The position numbers and the translations under genes are program-made. The notes under the pieces were generated by a model, which was not told the origin of the DNA, searched no databases, and saw nothing but the letters and a program-made list of their open reading frames with translations. This document shows, in pieces, positions 56,690 through 64,000 of a DNA stretch of 64,000 nt. Each line of letters starts with the position of its first letter. Positions within the stretch are counted from its first letter, which is position 1. The stretch comes from Microvelia longipes. Its lineage: Eukaryota; Arthropoda; Insecta; Hemiptera; Veliidae. The DNA lies in assembly GCA_018340805.1 (NCBI GenBank), contig JACMZG010001914.1, forward strand, positions 26,636,043 to 26,700,042. The letters are read 5' to 3'.

Positions 56690-56860
56690 CGACATTCGTC
56701 ATCATTGATGGCTCTACATGGTGTCATGTCCCACTCTGTTTCGTTACGTCTAACTTATCAGAGTGAGTTCAGGCTCTGTCGGCGCCCTTATGAGTTAGAC
56801 GTAAAGAAACAGAGTGGGACATGACATTATGTCGAGCCATCAATGATGACGGATGACAAA
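56690..56860. mobile_element. Foldback element, ~70-bp arms
   Basis: Arms near 56690-56758 and 56790-56860 are inverted with few mismatches (CATCATTGATGGCTC / GAGCCATCAATGATG; GTCATGTCCCACTCTGTTTC / GAAACAGAGTGGGACATGAC; ACGTCTAACT / AGTTAGACGT). The centre is about 30 bp. Both arms are GC-richer than the surroundings, consistent with a MITE. The 66-codon frame through it is a by-product. Confidence 0.88.
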
Positions 56861-57126
56861 TGTGGAAAAAAAAAAAAGCCCCTTTGACTTTTTATTTTTA
56901 TCTAAGCAATTTGCTCCCAAAGTATATGAATTGATAATTTCATACGAAAATTAAAGCTTAAGTATTGACGTTAAAGAGAACTTGATAAAATAAAAAATGC
57001 CTTTTTTTGGCAAAGAACACATATTACTCATAGTATTTATATACACTAATAGTGCTAGAAGTAAGTAATACTAATTTTTATTAAAAATTTAAAATGTGTT
57101 TTTAGACCAAACATAGCTTATATAAT

Positions 57127-57157
57127 TATATATATATATATATATATATAATATAAT

Positions 57158-57226
<69 letters not shown>

Positions 57227-57232
57227 ATATAT
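57127..57232. repeat. Interrupted (AT)n microsatellite
   Basis: About 106 bp of AT with TAATAT breaks and a GTATGTATGT segment near the end. Confidence 0.95.
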
Positions 57233-57234
57233 AA

Positions 57235-58258
57235 GGCAGTGAAGGAAACATAACTAATAGCTACACTTGAGCGTTATATAGAAAAGAAAGTTACCTTATT
57301 TATTGCGGTAGAAGTAGCTGGAAGACTAGTGAAGTTGTGTTTCAGACACCTCGAGATCAAATCAACCTTTTCCATAACAGCTAGTATTCTCCATCTAACA
57401 ACAAAAATAATTAAACAAGAGTTAGCAGCTAGTTATATAAAGCCAGAGGTTTCATCTGATATATGGCAAGTAAGGTTGTTGAATGGCCGAAGGAGCTCCG
57501 CTTTGATTCTCTTGGCTAAATAGCAATACTTGATCCGAGCTGAGTTCAAAACCTTTACCGACCTGGTTTACTGGATTCGACGGCACTTCGTGAGCTAATA
57601 CAGTAGTCTTACTGTACAACCGTTAATTAATAGCTGATTCTTAACTTTCAGTTTCAAATTTAAAATCAATATAGATAAGTTTTATTAATTTTGGCTGAAC
57701 TTTATTCAGCCAAAATATCATAGGGAGATTTTATTGAATGAATTTTATAATATGAATTCTCAAAACTCATCACAGGAAGATTTTAGATATTATTGATATG
57801 TGAGTCTTCATTAAGAGGCATAGGTCTCATGATTGCAACATGATATATATATATATATATATACCAAAGGGTAAATATAGATATTACAATAAAGCAAAGA
57901 GTAAAAGAAGGATTGTCCAAAGAAGTTTCTCCACAATGACTTATATGGAGGTGAGACATACGATTCTCATAAAGTACATGCAGAAGCTTCCACGCATAGA
58001 GTACAATACTAACATAATCTAAAGACTATGGTCAATATGGTCATAAACATGTTATTCATGCTAAACATTCTATTCCTTAAAGAGGCATTAAGACTTTTTA
58101 AGAAGGCTTTTAGTAGGTCCCTGTGAGTCCTTTTAATTCTTCCTACAGATTAAAAGCTAGTTTAAAAATCCCTTAAGGGGTGCTCAAAGAGGTCATGTGG
58201 CTCCATCAAGGATCTCCCTCAACAATGCATATAAATAAATAAATATATATGTATATAC
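57235..58258. other. AT-rich DNA with small hairpin and short AT run
   Basis: A hairpin at 57689-57715 (TTTTGGCTGAA arms) and a 22-bp AT run at 57842-57863. The 64-codon frame at 57329-57523 has no motif. Confidence 0.5.
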
Positions 58259-58259
58259 A

Positions 58260-58345
58260 TACATATTCTTGATCAGTGTTCCACTTTCAGGAAAACCAAC
58301 TGCACAAACCTAATCTTATAAGCTCATTTTATCTCAGTAGTTCGA
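58260..58345 (-). mobile_element. Diverged short (AT)n-associated repeat, minus strand
   Basis: Minus strand: AATGAGCTTATAAGATTAGG, GGTTTTCCTGAAAGTGG, ACACTGATCAAGAATATG, then TATATACATATATA-like text. Same order as 26.6, 42.9 and 53.8 kb but more decayed. Confidence 0.5.
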
Positions 58346-58349
58346 TAAA

Positions 58350-59425
58350 TGAGCTTAACATATTACAAGTTAATAATTTTAAATTTTAGTAAAATTTAGA
58401 GTTGAAATTTTATTAATAACGTTAAAGGAGAGTTAGGTGTATGTTAGAGATAGATATGGTTACTGGAAAACGCCACAATCCATTCAATATATCAGAAGCT
58501 CTTGGCAAATACGAGAAGTGTTAAGTTATCCATATGTTTAATGTAAACACAGCATAGAAGTGAAACCATATAAAGTCAACCTTATCTCATGACGCTCTAT
58601 GTATTCACAACTCATTATCAACTATTATATCCTAGTGACGTCATTACTTGTTTTCAAACTTCGCACTTTCGACTTCGACCAGAACAATAATTGAAACTTT
58701 AAAAAACATTTTGATTTAAGTTAAAATATATTAAAGCTACATATAATCATGTTTAAAGACAATACTTTTAACTTTAGCTCTTCAAGTTTTATTGTTACAA
58801 TTTAGGGTTACACCTTAACTACAGTCCTATCGTTCAGTTTAAAAATCTTGACAGGTCAGTTTAGACACCACTGATTCCTAAGGAAAAAAGTCCCTGCAAG
58901 AAGAGAGCCGGAAAAAACTATGTAAACAAATCAGGTTATTTTGCCCGTATTTTCTTGGCGATGTTTTTTTACTTTCTTTGTGTAGTTTTATTTTAAAATA
59001 TCATTGTTAAGATAATTTGAAAGTAGTTTTCAAAACGATGTTATCAAAAAAGAACCATAAACAAAGTAAACGATTACCGGGAAGAAGGTTTTTTCCTACA
59101 GCGGTTATGTAGTAGGGATTTTTTCTTTATTAAGTGAGAGGTTGGCTGCGGCTTCTCTGATTGGTCATCCCCAAAATACTTATGACCTTGGGGATTTTTA
59201 AATTAAACGATAGACTGTAAGATTAAACAATATTTTTATAGAGATCTTTTGAAGAAAATTATGCACAGTTCCCGTTAGTGCATGTTTCTTGTCTTTGCAA
59301 AAAAATCCAAGCTGGGATTTCACCTGATTTATCCATTTTGTGGTGTTTTTAAGAACTATTAGTTTGTACCCTGAGTCGAATAGGTTTAAGAGCTGTGGTC
59401 CAAAGGTACCGCATAATTAGCATTT
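58350..59425. other. AT-rich DNA with a 5S-family scrap
   Basis: Around 59,295-59,365 CAAAAAAATCCAAGCTGGG and TTTGTGGTGTTTTTAAGA match the family's early section. No gene. Confidence 0.5.
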
Positions 59426-59429
59426 AATA

Positions 59430-59620
59430 ATAAGCAAGCATGATTGTCATATTAATTAATGTATCTTCCCACATTACAACATTGTTACAATAATAACCAA
59501 GTATGTTTGTCTTATTAATAAATGTATCTGTCAACATAAAACTTTATTGCAATAATAAGCAAGTATGTTTGTCTTATTAATAAATGTATCTGTCAACACA
59601 AACCACTGTTGCAATAACCA
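59430..59620. repeat. Tandem repeat, ~62-bp unit, three units
   Basis: Units with AAGTATGTTTGTCTTATTAA, TAAATGTATCTGTCAACA and GCAATAATAAGC start near 59436, 59499 and 59561. Confidence 0.9.
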
Positions 59621-59629
59621 TTACACTGA

Positions 59630-60065
59630 ATAAGAGAGACTTAGAAGTAAAAAAGAGTTACTGATATAACAACGAATCAGAGCATTTCTTATCTTCAAGC
59701 ATCCCGCATAAGATTGCTGCAAGTCATTTTCCTTTTAACCCCCACCCCTCTTTCTACCTACTGCAAATAGTAGATATTGATTTTCGTGACATGAAAGTTT
59801 TTTCACAGCACTAGTGGAAAAGCATAAGAAGTTGTGTGCATTTGTCAACTTTTAAGATAGAGGTTGATATTTTTTTAATTATGATCTCTTGCTGAATTCG
59901 ATTTGCTTTAATGAAATTGGTTCAAGAGCTTATTAATTATAGAGAAGGCTGAAATAATGACCGATGATTCAGCAAGATATGGTAAAACGTATGGGCTCCA
60001 CAGTTACATTCATATATCAAAGTAGATGATGAATTTGACGTATCGATTCCACTATACGGAAGATC
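59630..60065. other. AT-rich DNA, nothing recognised
   Basis: No gene or repeat supported. Confidence 0.5.
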
Positions 60066-60069
60066 ATCA

Positions 60070-60104
60070 GTATATATATATATATATATATATATTATAT
60101 TATA

Positions 60105-60163
<59 letters not shown>
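60070..60163. repeat. Interrupted (AT)n microsatellite
   Basis: About 94 bp of AT. The frames on both strands across it (67 and 120 codons) include long Y-I runs and are not genes. Confidence 0.95.
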
Positions 60164-60164
<1 letters not shown>

Positions 60165-60169
60165 GGTGT

Positions 60170-60588
60170 GAAACATTTCTGATGCACCAACAAAATTATG
60201 AGGGCAAAAAATGGTTTAAGACTTTTTAAAATGATTTTTAACCTTAGTAAATTGACTCTTAGGAGTTCAAATTTACCATTACTATATTTGCTACAGGTAA
60301 TTGTGTTACCACTTCTGATAACTTTAAAAGGTCGAATTAAAGCATACCATAATAATGCTATTTTATGGATAAACATATAAACTACATTAAATCGTAAGGA
60401 ATTTGATACCAAAATCACTGTTATCCGGTAATTTCTCATAAAGCTATTGTTTGACATATATCCAAAAAAAATCGCTTAAAAAAGTTATTTGATAAAAATT
60501 GAACAAATGGTAAAAATAATGAGATGAATATCAGCTCATATGTTCGTTTCAAAATAACTACATGATAGATAAATATCACAATGATAGA
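60170..60588. other. AT-rich DNA, nothing recognised
   Basis: No gene or repeat supported. Confidence 0.5.
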
Positions 60589-60589
60589 T

Positions 60590-60835
60590 GAATTTTCCGC
60601 GTTTTATGCATTTAGAATTTTTTGCTACGTCATTATTGCGGGTCATAACAATATTTTCCGGATAGCACAACTAGACCTAAAGATAGATTTTTGTACCAAG
60701 TTTCAACTCTATAGCATAAATACACTGGGAGATAACAGACACACACATACAGACGGACAAATTTGTGAAAACTACTCAGGAGGTCTTAAAAACGAGAACC
60801 GGATAATGCAGGTAATTATTTGCAAACACTATACT
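60590..60835 (-). mobile_element. 5S-containing family, 5' section on minus strand
   Basis: Complement of the family's early-to-middle part: GATTTTTGTACCAAGTTTCAA-like text, ATAAATACACTGGGAGATAA, CACACATACAGACGGACAA, GAACCGG. It lacks the 5S-like segment. Confidence 0.8.
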
Positions 60836-60839
60836 TTTT

Positions 60840-61430
60840 ATATATACAGTATTTGATATCTTTATACATCTTTTTATAACTACAGTATAAATAAAGAAAA
60901 GTAAAATAGTATAAATTTTTACACCGTAAAATAATATTTTAAAAATAACAGAATCCAAAAAAATATTAAGTAAAGAGATAAACATATAACGTTAAACAAA
61001 AAGAGCAATAAGCAGTTACTTTAAATAGGTAGACGCTTGTAAAAGAAACAAGGTTAGATGTTTACTAGCCACCTGATAGCGGTATAAACTAGAAACTATT
61101 AAATAGAACAGGTCTTAATGTAGCTAACACCCGCTACGCTGTGCAATAAGGTAAATTAACACTCTAGTCGTAGGAATATAAAACCATAAATAACTACTTT
61201 TCGCCAAGTAGTTTTATAGAGATGCGAAATTTTTTAAATTATCTTTTTTAATTAACACATATTTTTAGGAATTTAACAAATTGCGGTTTCAGTCTCTTAC
61301 ATCCTTTGGAGATAGACTAGTAAATTCAAAGAAAAACAGGCCTTCCGCCTCTTCGGAACTTAGTAAGAAATTTAATCCTTGGGTCTAGTTGAGCTAAAAT
61401 AATATTTCTTGTTCGTCATTATTTTAAGTT
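60840..61430. other. AT-rich DNA, nothing recognised
   Basis: No gene or repeat supported. Confidence 0.5.
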
Positions 61431-61434
61431 CAAT

Positions 61435-62370
61435 TAATGACTCAACAATAATTTCAAACTTTTAAAAAACGCGAAAAAAGTGTTTAAATCTATTTGACAC
61501 GCATGTGGTTCTATATAAGGCCAATATATGTGCTAAGTTTCATCTAATTATTGTTGAAGTATTATAGCACTGGTTGCTATGGATACTTATAAATAAGATT
61601 TAATTTAATGTTTTGTTTTTATGTTTATGTTTTGTACGTCGACGATTTTTATTATACGTGTTTTAAGTTTTTTCAAACTTGCGTTTAAGTTATTAATAGA
61701 GCTTAGTTATTAGCCACGAGGGCATCCCTCCAACAATTATCAGCATTAGTTTAAGTTTTATCGAGTGACATGTATACGAGTTTTAAAAAATTAATAAAAA
61801 TCGAATGATAATCCAATTGAGTTTAAATATGGTTCAAGCCTATTTCTTCATGTAATTTAAAAGTACACTAAGACTTATTTTTTAAGGATTTGTATATCAA
61901 ATTTTTTGTTAGATAACTGATGTTAAGTATTTTTAAGCAATGTCAGAAGCTGGATGGTTAATCGCCAGGATAAAATGGATGCTTTTACTTCCGGAGGACT
62001 AGAAGCGAATCCAAGGACTAATTGCTAATTAAATATGGCAATTTCTTTATTCTGAGCACGAGTGTAGCGAATCTAAGAGTGAAGAAAAGTTTCATTTGAA
62101 TAAAACAAGAATATCCATGATTTTGGTGGATCATAAAAGTTAAGCAGCATCAAGCGTGGTCAGTGCCTAGATGGGTGACCGCAGGGAATAAGACAAATGT
62201 ATTTCCCATCTGAGGACGGACGAAGCGAGTCCGAAGACGTTTTGCGGTATAAATTTAACAACTTGTATATTCTGAGGACAAGCGAAGCGAGTCCAAAGCT
62301 AGGAGGATGAGCGTAGCGAATCCGATGTAATGAGGAAAAGTTCCGAGGTAACCTGTACACGATATTTTTC
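61435..62370 (+). mobile_element. 5S-containing family, compound copy with two 5S segments and an insertion
   Basis: Starts around AATGACTCAACAATAATTTC. It is interrupted by a solo LTR at 61,552-61,735, resumes at ATTATCAGCATTAG, and has a first diverged 5S-like segment (61918-61975) and boxes. Then a second ATATCCATGATTTTGGTGGA section leads to a well-preserved 5S-like segment (62129-62195, AGTTAAGCAGCATCAAGCGT, CTAGATGGGTGACCGC), both GGACGAGC-type boxes and the GAGGTAACCTGTACACGAT terminus. Two members appear joined in tandem. Confidence 0.85.
61552..61735. mobile_element. Solo LTR, 184 bp
   Basis: Begins TGTTGAAGTATTATAGCACT and ends CATCCCTCCAACA, with 5-bp inverted tips TGTTG/CAACA. 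It is flanked on both sides by ATTAT (61547-61551 and 61736-61740). The host repeat is continuous when the insert and one ATTAT are removed, as judged against the 28.4-kb copy. No internal retroelement sequence is present. The superfamily is not certain; the BEL LTR at 48.8 kb is unrelated in sequence. Confidence 0.88.
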
Positions 62371-62374
62371 TTTC

Positions 62375-62975
62375 AGTAGTAATACATTCTTAACAATATT
62401 CGATCGTACCAAAATAAATCTCGTAAATTTTCAGTCAATAGGAAGAAATTGAGGGTCAATAATCGGTTTCATAAATGCAAATCGATCTCACGTAAAAATT
62501 ACATAACACCAATTTGGATGAACCTCTACCAAAGAAAATTCAAAACCAGTTTTGAAACAAATCGTAAGGTACAAGAGAAGCAAACCTCTACCTGAAAAAC
62601 CGGATGGACACTGTCCATCAAAACTTTCCATCTAAAAGAAGAAAAAATTGAACAGTTAATCTGATTATATAGTCATCAGATATTATATATCTGATTATTA
62701 AGTCATCACCGCACGTAAACAGTACCACCAAGCCCCCCTTTAAAGGATTACTTTCAGCAAATTGTTTTTCAAGGTTGCATTACGTAAAATACTAAATTCA
62801 CAGAGGCTTTCTTGTCATGAATTAACTAAGTCTAGACTGGTTCCATATAACTGTTTTTTTGTTTTAATAATTTAATATTATAAAAAACATACACATAGTC
62901 AGCACACAGCTTCCACGCTATTTTCATTTTCCGTATTACCTCATTATATCTTATTATACATATAAAACACTCGCG
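62375..62975. other. AT-rich DNA, nothing recognised
   Basis: A small duplicated ATCTGATTAT..AGTCATCA segment near 62,658-62,710; otherwise nothing. Confidence 0.5.
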
Positions 62976-62979
62976 TATA

Positions 62980-63021
<42 letters not shown>

Positions 63022-63051
63022 TATATATTATATATATATATTATATTGTTA
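62980..63051. repeat. Interrupted (AT)n microsatellite
   Basis: About 72 bp of AT with several phase breaks. Confidence 0.93.
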
Positions 63052-63234
63052 TATGTATACGTCTAGGTCAAAGACTCGTACGATATCTGTTGGGTTCAGT
63101 AGTGTTATAGAGTGGGGATATAGTATAAAAGAGGAGCCTCTACCTCTCGCTCCATCCTGTTAAGCCTACTGTCCCAGAGAGACAGGCCAAAAATGCCTTC
63201 CACTGAACCACGCCGAGCTAAGCAGGATCGTAAA

Positions 63235-63545
63235 GCGGAAGAACCTCGAAGTAGTCTTTATATGGTCGAAGTCATTCTAAACCGATTGCGACCGGTTTCA
63301 GCTCAATCAGACAATCCTAAGTGACGCAAATGGTATATTTATTTAAAAACAAAAATCGTGATTATATTTATTTTCAACCCAAAGATCATACTGAAGGCCC
63401 GTAAAAGAAAAACCTCGAAGTAGTCCTTCATGGTCAAAGGCGTTCTAAAATCATTGGGACAGGTTTCACGCCAATCAGACTATCCTAAGTGGCGCAAACG
63501 GTATATTTGAAAAAAAAATCAAGAATATATTTTTTTCGACCTAAA
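63235..63545. repeat. Imperfect tandem duplication, ~175-bp period
   Basis: 63,235-63,400 and 63,410-63,545 share AACCTCGAAGTAGTC, ATGGTC.AAG.C.TTCTAAA, CAATCAGAC.ATCCTAAGTG and GCAAA.GGTATATTT, with clear divergence. An upstream CCGAGCTAAGCAGGATCG (63,211-63,228) faintly recalls a 5S box A, but no other 5S block follows. Confidence 0.8.
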
Positions 63546-63549
63546 GATT

Positions 63550-64000
63550 TTACTCAAATAAACAATTTTTTTACGAAAAAAACTTAACATATATCTTTAA
63601 ATTGTATAAACAATCATAAATGTATGTAAGAGTTTACCCTTTCTTATGGTGAACGATAACTAAAACTGATGAAAGATGAAACTATAATTCTTTACTTACC
63701 CTTTATACAAGGTTACTCCAACAGTTGCAACGTGTGGATTTTTTTTCTTGTATTCTTTATACCTCTATAAACAACGTATTACTTACGTATTTAAATATAC
63801 TTTATTTTTGTTTATAATGCTAGTTAATTTTAATATTATAGCTTACTATTAATAATAGAGTATTAATAAAATCTCAATTAATAAAATCAAATTTGTAAGA
63901 AAATACGTGGGAAAATGGCATGTAACAAGAAACACTAATAAAACAACTCATAATACAAAACAACAATGTGGCCGCGAAGAGGTCCGGTGGGCCGACGTCG
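63550..64000. other. AT-rich DNA ending in a GC-rich edge
   Basis: Unassigned until 63,966, where ATGTGGCCGCGAAGAGG begins a GC-rich stretch cut by the window end. It resembles the hairpin element at 23.7 kb. Confidence 0.5.

Overview
The window looks like a piece of an AT-rich invertebrate animal genome (about 70% A+T by eye). It is almost entirely non-genic and built from transposable-element remnants, long (AT)n runs and minisatellites. I found no intact host protein-coding gene, no complete tRNA or rRNA gene and no CRISPR array. BEL/Pao and Penelope-like retroelements, hammerhead-ribozyme repeats and SINE-like units together point to a metazoan. The lineage cannot be named from sequence alone. 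Most long open frames are translated microsatellite or A/T runs.

Layout. Positions 1-9,100 hold unassigned AT-rich DNA, four minisatellite blocks (3.2, 5.8, 6.9 and 8.0 kb) and (AT)n runs. From 10 to 29.7 kb come four major copies of a dispersed ~0.9-kb family whose middle carries a segment matching the internal promoter region of 5S rRNA. The same stretch has foldback elements at 14.2, 17.8 and 29.8 kb and further minisatellites. From 32.6 to 39.1 kb lie a GC-rich MITE-like element, a mosaic of inverted and direct copies of another family, and a tRNA-like SINE. From 41.4 to 48.0 kb lie Penelope-derived palindromes, one inserted into a 5S-type repeat with a visible target duplication, and a Penelope-like fragment with GIY-YIG remains and a good hammerhead ribozyme. 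At 48.8-51.8 kb sits a young BEL/Pao element on the minus strand: 192-bp LTRs that appear to differ at one base, a 5-bp target duplication and large internal pol deletions. From 52 to 64 kb there is a C-rich island, more (AT)n runs, a hammerhead palindrome at 54.1-54.4 kb, and a 5S-type repeat split by a 184-bp solo LTR.

How the parts relate. The 5S-type copies act as datable targets, because a Penelope palindrome and a solo LTR both landed inside members and show target duplications. The short motif CAAAGGAAATTCGCTAAAA and its mirror recur at edges of many repeat units, and a ~120-bp unit repeatedly abuts (AT)n runs, which suggests that mobile elements seed many of the microsatellites. The BEL/Pao copy lacks its protease active-site region and most of RT, RNase H and integrase, but keeps its LTRs, primer site and polypurine tract, so it could move only with proteins from a full-length relative.

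All coordinates, alignments and repeat periods were read by eye, so boundaries of diverged repeats may be off by some tens of bases.
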